From positions 124,001 through 188,000 of the forward strand of contig JASPKZ010004952.1 of the NCBI GenBank assembly GCA_030220185.1: a stretch of DNA of 64,000 nt. Reading direction: 5' to 3'. Made by a program: the position numbers and the translations under genes. Positions within the stretch are counted from its first letter, which is position 1, and the number at the start of each line of letters is the position of its first letter. The notes beneath the pieces are model-generated. The model was not told where the DNA came from, made no database searches, and saw nothing but the letters and a program-made list of their open reading frames with translations. Below are positions 44,309 to 57,029 of the stretch, piece by piece. The DNA comes from Diploptera punctata. Lineage: Eukaryota; Arthropoda; Insecta; Blattodea; Blaberidae.

Positions 44309-45224
44309 TTATAAATACAACACGGCCTAACTACAGATATCATAAAAATAAAGACAAAAAGATGGAAACAGAGGCGAGATATACTGATGTTTTATACCAG
44401 AAGATAGTGTAATATATATATATTGCATATACATTTGATAATATACCCATATTAATATAATTAATGGTTCTTGTTAAAAAGTAAGAAAACCTAACTTGTA
44501 GTAAGTAAGAAAACCTAACTTGTAGTTTGGAAAGTTGTAATCAATTGTTAAACATTTCATAATAACCAAACATCGTTATCAAGGGTCAAAGTAGGGATGG
44601 TGATTCCTTTTCAAATCCAAGTTACATCATCCTTACCTTGATTGTGTAATTGTTACTATGTATTACATCATAATAGCTAGGACTGTCATGATAGTATTAT
44701 CTTATGATTTTATATGTATAAATACGTGTATGTCTGGAATGGACAGAGAGTACAGCAGCGGGACCGATTGCGGTCCCCTCAGCAGGGCCCAGCGGGCCGG
44801 TGGCGTCTACATGGGTAATGTATCTTCATCTGTCATTTCTTTGGTCATTTTAAGACTTAGAATCAATATGGGACCAAATGGTCCTAGTAACTTAAAATAA
44901 CTAACAAAGTTGAATATTTTAAAAGGAATGGTTTCTATCTCTCTAAATTTAAGCATTTTAATATTTTGAATATTTTTGACGTTTGACAATGTGGCGATTT
45001 TAGCTGTTTTAAATAACTTGTTTTATATGTTATTAATATCCCTTTATGTTTGACTTTATTTCAATAAATTATGTTTATTTTTCGTTTACTGTGTTTTTAA
45101 CATGTTTAACTGTAGAACTTTTCCTCCAAAATCAAGGCCAACCGCTCGGGCCAAAGGCCACTTAAACAATAGTGAACCTAACGCTATCATTACGCTGGGG
45201 CTTAACAGACGCGCCCGCGTAACA
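44309..45224 (+). repeat. 5' LTR of LARD-like copy 2
   Basis: Ends GCGCCCGCGTAACA. TATAAATA at 44717-44724 and CAATAAATTATG near 45062 are the promoter and polyadenylation candidates. The second half closely matches the copy-1 LTRs; the first 400 bases are a different U3. Confidence 0.8.
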
Positions 45225-46679
45225 TTCTGGTGGCAGCGGTGGAATATTCGTGAAAATAATGTTCTATTATTATATTCACGGATAAAGAAACGAACCTTAG
45301 ACCACAAAATTAACCTTCATTTCGTACACAGTAAAAATCTATATTTTTTTTTTTCAATTGGGAAGAGAAGAGCCACATTGAATAAACTACGTCTTTTTAA
45401 AAAACAGAGAGAAACCAGAAAATCTTCAACTTTGGGACATTATTATTAACTGGCTTTAGGTTATGTTATTTTTTTTTAGGATCTAATATTTGGGTTTATA
45501 AACAATGGGTAAAATTTGGATATATCGTTGTTTTAGGTTATATTTTTGGTATTGATGTTTTTCGACAAATGTTTTATTTTTCTGGGCATAATTAAGTTTT
45601 TTTTCAATGGGTAAACTTTTGGATATATACGACAATTTTGGAGTTGTTGATATTTTTTTTTTCCAGAGATATTATTTTCTTTATAGGCAGACATCTATAT
45701 ATATACCTATTTTCTAGGTTATGTTTTATGTATTATTTTCAGAACTTGATTTTTTTTTTGATACCTATAAGCTTTATGAATTATTTTGGTGTTGTTTCAG
45801 TCAGATGATATATTTTGGTTATGATTATTTTTTTTCAGGATATTTGTAGAGTGTAGTAATGAAATTTAGTATTTTTTGCGGCAATATCTCATCTAATGTT
45901 AATAATTATACGTAAATAATGACATATTTTATTATTTCGTCTATCGGTAAGACGTGGCACGATCATATGTACACATAAATCATTTCTGAAAGCATCACCA
46001 CGAGAGATGAGCCCAAAGGATCATAGGTTGCTTTTACACGCCACCAGATTGGGATTTTTCTTTTGTTTTGTCATAGTGAATTTTTTCTCTCATATTTTTA
46101 GAAAAGGGTAATAAATTTAAGCAAACAAGATGGCGGACACATCTTATACTTACACCACTAATGCATTAAACACTCGTACCACGTTTGCACTAGGTAAACA
46201 TTCATTTTTTTTTCTATATTCACGTAAAACACGATCTCGGATATCTTACTGAATCATGGATAGAGATAGGATACGAAAATTAATTTATGGTTTCTTAACT
46301 AGGTAGCTTGTTTTGTTAGGAAAAAATGGAAGTGGCCGACGTATAGTTTTTCCCAATTGGCAACAGAGCCATCTAACGAAGTCTATATTAAACGTTGCGG
46401 CCATCCCGTAGGAAACTAAACCTACCCATCTCAATCATATAAAATTCTACTTATATTCGGGCTAATAATCAAAAGTATTATTGACATAAATACAAGAAAA
46501 ATAAAGCGATTAATATTTAAGGCTCCATGTAACAACTCGTGCATCCACGCTGGGACCTTTGCACCAATGCTAGTTAGGTAATTAATCTTGACCCACGTAA
46601 GTCTCAAGGAACCGCTCATAACTTGAAAAAAAAAAGAAAAAAAATGAAGTAACATTTAAAGTAACATTTCGAGGTAACG

Positions 46680-46925
46680 GAAATGTTAGAGCTCCCAATA
46701 TTTCTAAACAATCGGCACTTAAATGTCAGCCGGGTTATCAGCCCTGCGTGACGGCCGCCCTTTCCCAGAACAAGAGTCTGGTACTCCTTTCAGTTAGAGG
46801 CTGAAGCGACCCCAGGGCCATAGTGCCGCCAGAAGGTCTAGATCAGGTTAACAATCCTAAAACACACCGGGACTTGAACCCCCGACGTTTCGGCGTGTAA
46901 CGCAGTGCTTTATCCACTATGCTAG
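46680..46925 (-). repeat. tRNA-like SINE sequence inside LARD-like copy 2
   Basis: Equivalent of 12610-12870: on the minus strand GCATAGTGGATAAAGCACTG, GCCGAAACGTCGGGGG, GGTTCAAGTCCCGG, then the shared tail. Confidence 0.55.
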
Positions 46926-49559
46926 TAGAAATAAATATTCATACTAAATATATCAAAGAAATTTTAAACACGACTAAGGTTATGACCACCTGCCGTGCGA
47001 CTTTGACAAGGCAGGGCATGAGGCAAATAAAACCGATTTCGTTTCCTAGGATTTTTATGGTAATGGCGAGCACCGTATTATATTTAGGAGCGTTTTCAGT
47101 TAAAAATCGAGAGTAGACATAAAACAGAGGGAACTACTAGCTGCGTGATTTAAAATTAATAATAATAAAACACACACTAAAATAATAATAACATTAGGGA
47201 ACGTTCAAGAAAATAGAAGTTTCCTGAATAATAGATATGAACTCACCAGCGTGGAAAATTGGAAAATCGCCATCTTGAGAGATATTCTGTTTTGAGACAC
47301 GTCTTTCCTACGTGCACGAAGACTGAGTGTCTTAGGAGGTCACATAGCGGTAAAATTCAGAAAAGCTCCGGAATGTGTTTATTTTGGTGATAGTTAGATT
47401 AACCACATAGATAAGGGCCCCAAAAACCGACTGCATTAGGAATATGAACAAATTTATACTATGTGCATTTACAGGGAAATAAATATTATTTTTTTCTAGA
47501 CGTCAGAAAACGTACTTTAAATAAAGACCCATGACATTAACAGAAAATAAAGTGGCATATATAGGCAATCAAAGGGTTTTAGATTTGAAAACCGAGAGAA
47601 TGAACAAAGGGCATGAAGACTTAAGAGAAATTAGAGAGAACTCGATCAAAAGCGGGAATTGAGATTAGCGCCATAAAAACAAGCAGACACCACACACCTC
47701 CCTAAGGGAAATAACATTACTGAGGGATTTCCAATTCGAGACTCATAGAAAGGAAGACGACCGAACTTCAGTTAAAATAATAACTTGAACTAATTTTTTT
47801 TATTAACCTCTCATGCGGTGTGGAGAGATTTACAACAATGCCGGCGGGCGCATTCTGTGAAAATTTCGACTACAATGTGAGACGATTCTAAATCATGAGT
47901 CAAATAATCAAAGTAAAGTTAAGGGGGCTAGCGCAATTAAGGGAGGACTCGCTCGATCCGAAACTCAGATTAAGGTTTCGGAAACGGAAAGAATGGAAAT
48001 TCTGTATAAATAAGAGAGAGCTCGAATGGAAGAGGGGAATGGAGATTTGGCTTAATCATAGAGCTCCGCTAGTGAAGATTACGGAGGGGAGGTAGAAACA
48101 AGATGCTTACAGAAATGATAACAGAAGGATAGACTGATGCTTACAGAAGTAATAAAGGAAGGGTAGACTTATTCCCAGAAATATTTTCTTTTCGGCTGTA
48201 TCATGGTTGTTTTTTTTGGGGGGTGAAAATTAGGATACTTGACAAACAAACATCGACGAATAACCCTCAAGGATAGGATACTAGAGACTAGTTAGGATAT
48301 CCACGTGAGATTGATGGGATGTGACCAGGTAGATCGAGCTATTAATATTAATGAGGATCCTAAAACTTAATAAAAATATAATAATAAACCACCAAGAAAG
48401 TAAATAATAATAATAATAATAATATTAATAATAATTCACAGTAAATTAATAATAATAATAATAACAATAATAATAAGAATAATAATAAAAATAATTCACG
48501 GTAAATTAATTCAGATTAAGAAGGGAGGATGTGCATTATCCAACTTGGTTTAACGTATTACAAAGATAACGGAAGAGGGACATGGGAACTTAGGAAAAAT
48601 TATAAACTTTTGAAATACAGAAATGATCGAAAACAAATTATTTTATTCCCATAGCAATTAAGGAGATGGAGGTTAGGATACTTCACCGATAGTTGGGTGT
48701 CTTAATCGATCTAGTGGAAGGTATTATCTTATGAATTTGGAATTTCAAGGGCTACACTGAATAATATTTCTAAAGGATATTACACAACAATTATTATACT
48801 CAGCTGATCATGACGCTTGACTGAGGTGCCTACAGGAGGAAACAGAGAAAGAATCTGCGGCCGGGATCTCTCCCTCTGTATACCTTAATAGCATGTCAGT
48901 TAGGACTAGTGACCAGTCGAGTAGTAGACCCACACACATATGGGATATGACATATTACGATGATAGATGAAAACTAGATCGCTTAAGACTCTTCATATTT
49001 AGGCCTACGAGGGATAATAAAAGGATAGGCTACAACTTAGGTCAATCTAGGCTAGGTAACGTGAGAAATACACACACAGAGATGAAACTTTTACATAGTC
49101 GCACACAGAGATACAAGTTGGGAAGGACTAAGGACCCTTTTGGAGAGGTTTTTGGCCTCGAAAATTTGGCGAGTTGCCTGAACACTTCGCCAACAAGCTA
49201 GGCAGGTGCAAGTCGGAAGGTGGGGCACCCCCGTTATGACATGGTCTAGAGACAGAGAACTCCAAAATGATCTTGGGGCACTGGCCATAAAACCTTGCCG
49301 GCTTGGCACTGACGTTAGGGACCATATGGAACATCGTTGTTTAGGGAGAGATAGGCATCTGAGGAACTAGAAACAAAATGAAAGTACAATACAATTACGG
49401 GCAAAGAGACCCACGAAAAACTGTCGTGATATCCGGGTTTAGGGAGTGATGAGGGCAACAGAGGAACCCCATCAAAAAGATTAGGATAAAATCCACTTTT
49501 CCGATGAGGCGGCGTCCATGAACTCAAGAAGGCTCTCCCTAAGGTTAATCCTGAGGCAG

Positions 49560-49925
49560 CAGGATGAGAGGGGTGGGGTCAGGAAGGAACCGAGTCACTG
49601 TTGATAGGATGGGAGCATCCCGGCCTCCACTTCGTGGTCGTGCAAGGTAATAACCGAGTCACCGTTGTCGGAGGTCGAGCCCATTCCTGGTCTTCATGGT
49701 CGTGCAAGGTGAATTCGCTGGCTCACCCGACAGGAGAAATAGCGAGACAGGAATCGCGAAGATGAGAGGGGTGGGGTTAGGAAGGAACCGAGTCACTGTT
49801 GACGAAGATGGGAGCATCCCGGCCTCCACCTCGTGGTCGTGCAAGGTAATAACCGAGTCACCGTTGTCGGAGGTCGAGCCCATTCTTGGTCTTCATGGTC
49901 GTGCAAGGTGAATTGGCTAACCCAC
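49560..49925. repeat. two-unit tandem duplication of about 194 bp in LARD-like copy 2
   Basis: GATGAGAGGGGTGGGGT starts near 49564 and 49759; both units contain GGAAGGAACCGAGTCACTG, GGGAGCATCCCGGCCTCCAC and ATGGTCGTGCAAGGTGAATT. Absent at this place in copy 1, which has the 176-bp array instead. Confidence 0.8.
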
Positions 49926-50509
49926 CCCAGGGATACATACGGAAAAGCGGGAGTGCGGTAGGGACAACTTGGGCCCCGAATGGCAGGATGGTGCCCTCCC
50001 TTGAGGCGATTTGCTCGAGTTTTCTTGGGCCCCGAGGGGAGTAAGGAACAACACCACCTCCATTGAGGCGATTTGCTCGACGAGTCCGCCGACTTGCCAA
50101 GGACTAAAAAGTCAGAAACTTAGGGAATTCTGGAACGACAGAATTAGAGGGTGTGTCAGGGAGGGCCAGGGCACTTTAGACGGAATACAGTCTCCGCCTT
50201 CATGTCGTGCCCGGTTCTTTCGCTGGCTCATCCGGCTTTATATACAAGGAATAAGGAATACACGAAGCACGAAAAGAGATAGCAGGGGTCTATCCAGAGT
50301 CGGAAATGATGCCAGGGAAACCACGAAGAAAAAGTCGTACGCACACATGGACATGGTCATAACGAAGGGACAACGAATAATAGTCAGGGACGTCAGAAAC
50401 GTTGAGACACTAGATGAAAATACTAAAGGAAACATAGATATTACGATTGTGCGATCGACGAATAGAGCCAAGAGAGACAGATTGACCAAAGTAGGAATAT
50501 TACATAAAA

Positions 50510-50920
50510 TAAGAGGTTAAACACATTAGGTAGGGAGATCTCAGGATATTAGAGGTTAAGCTCATAAGGAGCACACGAAATCAGAGGTTAAACACATGGC
50601 GTTGTACACGGAATTAGAAGTTATACACATACGGTAATACATAAAAGGAGATCTCGGAAAATGAGAGGTTAAACACATAGGTGAAATTCATAAGGTACTA
50701 CAGGAAATTAGAGGTTAAACACATAAGGTAGTACATAAAAGGAGATCTCGGGAAATTAGAAGTTAAACACATAAGAAATACAAGAAACTAGAGTTTAAAC
50801 ACATAAGGGATACATGGAATTAGAAGTTAAGTTCATAAAAGGTACTACAGAAAATTAGAGGTTAAACCCATAGGGTTGGACATGAACTTAGAGGTTAAAA
50901 CCATAAGTAAGATAGGGAAT
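50510..50920. repeat. minisatellite-like region in LARD-like copy 2
   Basis: Variants of AGAGGTTAAACACATAAGG and AGGAGATCTCGGGAAAT, shorter than the 16.6-17.4 kb counterpart. Confidence 0.7.
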
Positions 50921-53078
50921 AAGTCTACACGTATGAGACCAGGAATTAACTCAAAAACATAAATGGAATTTAAAAGGAAACCAAAGGATAAGAAATAAAA
51001 AGGGAAAGGTTAAACCCATAGGTAAGATGGGGACCCAAGACACGGAATAAAGTCCACGCATAATCAGGAGTTATGAAAAGAAAATTAAATACAGAAATTC
51101 AAGAAACCAGATGAGATATTGCGAACGAATCAGGAAGGGCATAAGGGAATAATGCAAAAGAATTAGGAAGGACTTAAGGAAACAACACCATTTAGACGCA
51201 TTTTTGTTTAGTTAACTTTGTAGGCTGTAACCCGAGACAGATTAGAAGCGAGGGAATTTAAGACGCAAAGAAGCATATTTAATAAGTTAACTTTGTAGGC
51301 TGTAAAACGGGAAATCGACAGGCAGAGTAGAAGCGAGGGAATTAAGATGCACGGGACGCATCCCGGATAGAAGAAAGGAAATGCTCTCACAATCAGGACC
51401 TCACGAGGGAATGGTATACGGAATTCAGGTTACATAATCATACCAAGTAGTAGTTACATCTTAAAGCCCTAGCGATTTATGTGTAGGCGAGCACACTCGA
51501 TCGAACTCAGGACTCTAGAGAGGGAAAGCAAATTTGAAAATTTTAGCAAGCAATGGAAAGTTGAAAACAGGCGGTAAGATACGGTGAGATACTGACAATT
51601 TTGAACCTAGTAAAACCTGAATTGCAATAAGGGCGTAAATGATTCGTGAGAAATCATAAGGCCAAAAACATAAGAGCATTTCCTTTGCAACTTGAGGCTA
51701 GCTATAAAGGACAAATAGGAACATGGGTACACCAAACTAAACAATACATGTAGATAACAAGGAGATCTAAAGCCAGGACATCTAATATGCAATGAGGTAA
51801 ATTAAACATTCAATGACCAGGAATGATAGAGGGGATGCGGACCCATGTAGTACGGGATAACCACCAAACCCATAATCGATGTTTTCCCAAGTTTTAACAA
51901 ATGCCATAAGATTGCAGCTTCACGCCTGGATCTGCGGCACCACCACGACACCACAAGATGGGAAGCATATTAAGTAGGGCCAGACTCACGGAGCACCCTA
52001 TACATCTGAGGACGAGGGCAGCATAACGCTGCAAGGACCAACCGCACCCTATACATCTAAGGACGCAGGGCAGCTGCCAGGACCATCTACACATCTCGTA
52101 TCGGAGCATAAGAAGGGTGAATGTCCAGACTCGCAATCAACTGAGGCAAAGAACAAACCCAGGCAATTATAAAACATAATAATGACTTTCTCCAACGCCA
52201 AACCTTGGCCTAACTCCCTTCAGCCCAATTTTGTCCTATAGAAGTGTCAAGAAAACAAACTCCACATCAAGATTAATTCCTATCAAACCTTTCACAAGTT
52301 CTCCTTGGACCTAACTGGGTTTTGAAACTAGGAATACCTAAATCAAAGGCTACCTGGACCAACGGCAGCGGAAGATGAACTACGACATCAAGCATAAGAA
52401 CATCGCATGCTCCATCAAGGCAAGCAGACACGAACCTGGACCTCCAAGCTAGCACCAGCAGACACCACAGTTCTGATAATATATTTTTTTAACAGTGATC
52501 CGGTTCACGGACTAGAACCGTCAAAGTGATTAACAAAAAAAAGAAACCGTCGAAGTGCATAACAAAAAGTACCAAAATGTGATTAAGTGCGTCGGAAATA
52601 AATAACAGTGAAAGTGCGTCGTTTCAAAGAAGCCACAGAAGGTTTACATAAGGAAGAAGAACGAAGAGAGAAAAATTTTTAGTCGATATTTTTTTTGTGT
52701 TTTTTTTCAGCAATAAACATTATTATTTTTTTTGGGGGGGGGAACCATGCACAGGCATGTTGTATTAAAGCCGAGAAGGCTTGCTATATTGTGATTTTTG
52801 TTTTTTTTTAGGTATAGTGTTCTCACTAAGTAAACGGATCTTACCGATATTTCGACGCAATTAAAGGTATCCGGGGCAATTTACAAGTAAAAGACGATCT
52901 AACCTCTTAGGATGAGAACAAAATACTTCCAGGACAGATGGAATCGTCAATTGACGACGTCAGTTCCACTCCCACTAAAAGCTAAGTTAATAAGATAAAT
53001 GTCAGGACCAACCCCCGAAAGGTGAGAGATATCCTGTAGGGAAAAAAGACTTTCGGTTTTTCAACCCTACAGTCTTAT

Positions 53079-53996
53079 TTATAAATACAACAGGGCCTAA
53101 CTACAGATATCATAAAAATAAAGACAAAAAGATGGAAACAGAGGCGAGATATACTGATGTTTTATACCAGAAGATAGTGTAATATATATATATATTGCAT
53201 ATACATTTGATAATATACCCATATTAATATAATTAATGATTCTTGTTAAAAAGTAAGAAAACCTAACTTGTAGTAAGTAAGAAAACCTAACTTGTAGTTT
53301 GGAAAGTTGTAATCAATTGTTAAACATTTCATAATAACCAAACATCGTTATCAAGGGTCAAAGTAGGGATGGTGATTCCTTTTCAAATCCAAGTTACATC
53401 ATCCTTACCTTGATTGTGTAATTGTTACTATGTATTACATCATAATAGCTAGGACTGTCATGATAGTATTATCTTATGATTTTATATGTATAAATACGTG
53501 TATGTCTGGAATGGACAGAGAGTACAGCAGCGGGACCGATTGCGGTCCCCTCAGCAGGGCCCAGCGGGCCGGTGGCGTCTACATGGGTAATGTATCTTCA
53601 TCTGTCATTTCTTTGGTCATTTTAAGACTTAGAATCAATATGGGACCAAATGGTCCTAGTAACTTAAAATAACTAACAAAGTTGAATATTTTAAAAGGAA
53701 TGGTTTCTATCTCTCTAAATTTAAGCATTTTAATATTTTGAATATTTTTGACGTTTGACAATGTGGCGATTTTAGCTGTTTTAAATAACTTGTTTTATAT
53801 GTTATTAATATCTCTTTATATTTGACTTTATTTCAATAAATTATGTTTATTTTTCGTTTACTGTGTTTTTAACATGTTTAATTGTAGAACTTTTCCTCCA
53901 AAATCAAGGCCAACCGCTCGGGCCAAAGACCACTTAAACAATAGTGAACCTAACGCTATCATTACGCTGGGGCTTAACAGACGCGCCCGCGTAACA
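53079..53996 (+). repeat. 3' LTR of LARD-like copy 2
   Basis: Near-identical to 44309-45224; examples of differences are CAGGGCC versus CACGGCC and ATATCTCTTTATA versus ATATCCCTTTATG. Ends GCGTAACA, followed by ATTTTT. Confidence 0.85.
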
Positions 53997-54059
53997 ATTT
54001 TTCTTTCTTAAATTATTTGTTTTCTTCCTTATATAATTCTCTAGTCATGATAACATCAA

Positions 54060-54577
54060 AATAAATAAGCATTAGTTCTATAAAGTAAATATTTTCTTTT
54101 AAAAATACTTACTTGTTATAGAAGTCACAAGTTGGCAATGCAATCAAAGTCCCACTGCCTCTTATAAATAGAAATTATATAGGGACGAAAATAAAAGTTG
54201 ATAGAGCATTGGCATAGAATGCCAAACATCCTGGGTTCAAACCCCAATCTGAGTGTATATTTTTCTCTTCAATAACTTATAATTTGTCCTCTGTGAGAAG
54301 TATTAAATTAATAATAGGAACCTCAAAAGAAGCCCTACTGACTTTATAAAATAATGTTTAAATTCCCAATAAAATTCTTCTTAAAAAAAAAGAAGCTGCC
54401 ACTTGCATGATTGAACAATAGTTTGTAGTATCTGGCACTTGGGAATTAACAATGTATAAGAGAAAAATTTGTGTTTAGATTGGAGTGCTCAGGTATCTCA
54501 GTTGGTATAGCATTGGCATAGAAAGCCAAGGATCCTGGATTAAAATCCCAATCTGAGCGTATATATTTCTCTTCAAG
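54060..54577 (+). repeat. SINE1 tandem dimer
   Basis: Two tRNA-like bodies (about 54197-54262 and 54487-54563) each followed by TATATTTCTCTTCAA-type tails, with the shared leader between them (GAAGCCCTACTGACTTT, AATTCCCAATAAAATTCTTC, GGGAATTAACAATGTATAAG). B-boxes GGTTCAAACCCC and GATTAAAATCCC. The period is about 290-300 bases. Confidence 0.7.
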
Positions 54578-54945
54578 TATAAAAAATAAATAATAGTTTA
54601 AAAAAACTAAAACAACACACTTTATTAGAAAACCGAACTAAAAAATTAAAAATAATTTTAATTTCCAACACGCTTGTGATAAATAATTTTATCATCAAAA
54701 GCGTGGGATGCTCTTTATCAATTAATATATTTGATAATAAACAGATATTGGTAAAAGTAAAGTCTCTAAGAAGAAAATGTAAAAATCATAAAAAGCACCC
54801 CACGCTTTTGATGGTAAAATTATTTATCCGAAGCGTGTTGGAAATTAAAATTATTTTTCGTTTTTTAGTTCGGTTTTCTAATATAGTGTGTTGTTTTAGT
54901 TTTTTAAAACTATTATTTATTTTTTAGTTTTAATATTTTACAGAA
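54578..54945. mobile_element. fold-back (MITE-like) element
   Basis: Left arm about 54587-54718 (AACAACACAC, AAACCGAACTAAAAAAT, TCCAACACGCTTGTGATAA) is inverted at about 54793-54935 (ATCCGAAGCGTGTTGGAA, TTTTTTAGTTCGGTTTTC, GTGTGTTGTTTTAG). Spacer about 75 bases without coding sense. The outermost bases (AATAAATAATAGTTT) also pair. No clear target duplication. Confidence 0.65.
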
Positions 54946-55023
54946 TAAGATAAAAATGTAAATATCTTTAAATTCGATACTATTGCAGTATGAGCTAAAA
55001 GTAATACTCTTCTAAAAAAAACC

Positions 55024-55112
55024 CTCCCAGCCGGATTTGAACCAGCGACCTATGGATTACTGAAATTATATACCACTAAGAGTTCACCGCTCTAGCAACT
55101 GAGCTCTTACAA
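55024..55112 (-). pseudogene. tRNA-Tyr-like sequence with an intron-like insert
   Basis: On the minus strand: GAGCTCAGTTGCTAGAGCGG (D arm as in animal tRNA-Tyr), an insert of about 18 bases in the anticodon region, then AGGTCGCTGGTTCAAATCC and GGCTGGGAGGG, followed directly by seven T (Pol III-type terminator). T stem pairs well; acceptor has one mismatch; the anticodon stem is broken and no GTA anticodon stands in the loop. Probably a pseudogene or a SINE head. Confidence 0.5.
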
Positions 55113-55159
55113 GGATTGACTAAAAAGTCGACAAGTCCGCAACCTATTATACCAGTTTT

Positions 55160-55680
55160 AATTTTTTTGATTTTCTGATGATTCTGGCCAGGATTTTAGA
55201 AACAAAATATGAAATTATTGTATTGTCACGGGTCCTTTACAAGTATATAAAGTTTCAAGTCGATCCAATGTTTCTAAGTGGGTGAAAATCATGTTCAAAA
55301 ATTCCGTTACATAGATACAAAGACACTTTTTTTGATTTTCTGATGATTCTGGCCAGGATTTTAGAAAATAAATATGAAATTATTGTATTGTCACGGGTCC
55401 TTTACATGTATACAAGTTTCAAGTCGATCCAATGTTTCTAAGTGGGTGAAAATCTTGTTCAAAAATTCCGTTACATAGATACAAAGACACTTTTTTTGAT
55501 ATTCTGATAATTCTGGCCATGATTTTAGAAACAAAATATGAAACTATTGTATTGTCACGGGTCTTTTACAAGTATAAAGTTTCAAGTCGATCCAATGATT
55601 TTAAGTGGGTGAAAATCGCATTGACAGATTCCGTTACATAGATAGGTAGATAGATAGATAGATAGATACAGGTCAAGTTA
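55160..55680. repeat. three tandem units of about 166 bp ending in a (GATA)n run
   Basis: TTTTGATTTTCTGATGATTC or a close variant recurs near 55162, 55328 and 55493, each followed by TATTGTATTGTCACGGG, TTCAAGTCGATCCAATG and TTCCGTTACATAGATA. The last unit grades into TAGATAGATAGATA. Confidence 0.8.
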
Positions 55681-55974
55681 ATATAAAGCGTGTAAAAAAT
55701 AAAATAAATGTTTGTGCTTGGATAGAGCAGAGATTTTGTGAAACATGTCCTAAAAGAAACAACCAATACGAGATAAGATGACAACAGACTCAATTTAATA
55801 AATAAATTGTTATATAAATTAATTTATGAGGTAAGATGACTACAGAGGAAACTTATTTATTAAGAAGAACCTCATAATGTTATTGTATTTTCATAAGACT
55901 TGACTTATTTATTAAGAAGAACCTCATAATGTTACTTCCTAATAAACTTATATTTTATATTTGAAGAGAAAACT

Positions 55975-56210
55975 TATATGCTTCTTAATAAAGAAGCCGC
56001 CATTTGCAAGACAGAAGCAAAGGTGTCATAGCATTTGGTATGTGGGAATTAACAGCTATATAAGAGAAAATGTTGTGTTTAGATTGGAACTTGCTCAGGC
56101 AGCTCACTTGGTTAGAGCATTAGCCTAGAGTGCGAAAGGTCCTGGGTTCAAGTCCCAGTCAGAGCGTATCATTTTTCTCTTCAAATATGATGTATTCACC
56201 ATTGAAATGT
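55975..56210 (+). repeat. SINE1 copy
   Basis: Leader (AAGAAGCCGCCATTTGCAAG, GGGAATTAACAGCTATATAA), tRNA-like body 56093-56166 with AGCTCACTTGGTTAGAGC and GGTTCAAGTCCC, tail ATTTTTCTCTTCAAAT. The acceptor arm pairs with one mismatch. The anticodon arm is irregular. Confidence 0.75.
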
Positions 56211-56689
56211 AAGGAAAGAATAATAAAAACATCAAAACTTATATTTATTCAATAAGCTAGTAATGCAGTCGCTGCTCACAGTACAGTGAGTAGCACCCAC
56301 TCAATAAGCTGTAACTGCACTCAAATAATCAATTATAACATTTATATGCATTCATAAAAATATATTAATTTCAGGAATTTTGCCAAATTTTTGGCTCTTT
56401 CAGATCACTGTGCAGTGTAAAGAAAAAGGACGATATAAAAAAAAATTGAAAAATACATACTCATTGAAGATGCAATTCAAAGATTCTAGAAATGCTTGTG
56501 AGACTGAGATATCATTGACAGAGATTGCTTAGGAAGAAATTTCATTTCTATGTACTTTCATAACAGCATATTATTCTTAGGTTTTGTGGCAAAATCTTTA
56601 TGAATTGACATCTGAATCATATTTTACATAGATGAGCATTGAAACATAACAAACATGTGCCACCAACTAAACTGAACCTGAGATTTGTA
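56211..56689. other. no gene called
   Basis: AT-rich. A minus-strand open stretch at about 56532-56457 (ISVNDISVSQAFLESLNCIF) follows a good acceptor (TTTCTTCCTAAG) but has a weak donor and a phase unlike the other host exons, so I leave it uncalled. Confidence 0.3.
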
Positions 56690-57025
56690 TTTATTTATAT
56701 GTAATGTTCAAATAGCTAGGAACAATTATTATAAATAAGAATGAGGTGCACAAAGAAATTAAACATAGCTTAGTTCCAGAAATGTAATCTATTATGTATT
56801 ACAAGGACTCTTGTCATCCCAACTTCTCCTAAAAAATGTTAAACTAAAAATTTACAAAACTGTTATTCTCCCTGTTATATTATATGGATTTGAAACATTT
56901 TAAGGGAAGAAAGGAGATTACGAGTATTTCATAATAAAGTTCTTAGGAAAATTTTTGACCAAAGAGAAATAAACAGACAAGTGAATGGAGCAGAATACAT
57001 AACAGTGAGCTATATGGTTTTTACA
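56690..57025 (+). pseudogene. LINE RT C-terminal remnant (RTE-like tail)
   Basis: In shifting frames: LKIYKTVILPVILYGFETF, RLRVFHNKVLRKIFDQRE, EWSRIHNSELYGF. This is the YGxEtW / RVFxNKVLRKIFG / EWRxLHNxEL order of insect LINE tails. Several frameshifts. A SINE2 copy follows directly. Confidence 0.6.
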
Positions 57026-57029
57026 AGAA

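Larger units (their letters stand above)
44308..53996 (+). mobile_element. non-autonomous LTR retrotransposon (LARD-like), copy 2
   Basis: LTRs at 44309-45224 and 53079-53996 differ at only a handful of positions, so this is a young insertion. Flanked by ATTTTT on both sides (44302-44307 and 53997-54002), a plausible target duplication. The interior is colinear with copy 1 over its length, with short differences in repeat number, and has no gag/pol ORF. After the 5' LTR comes TTCTGGTGGCAGCGGTGG. The LTR starts TTATAAATACAACA instead of TGTTACGC, and the G-run before the 3' LTR is missing. Confidence 0.85.

Noticed and set aside
44658..44900. 80-codon ORF repeated identically at 53430-53672
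   Set aside because: Both lie in the two LTRs of the same element; not conserved in the other LTR pair and without recognisable features.
56457..56532. Possible minus-strand host exon (ISVNDISVSQAF...)
   Set aside because: Good acceptor but weak donor and a start phase unlike the others; left uncalled.
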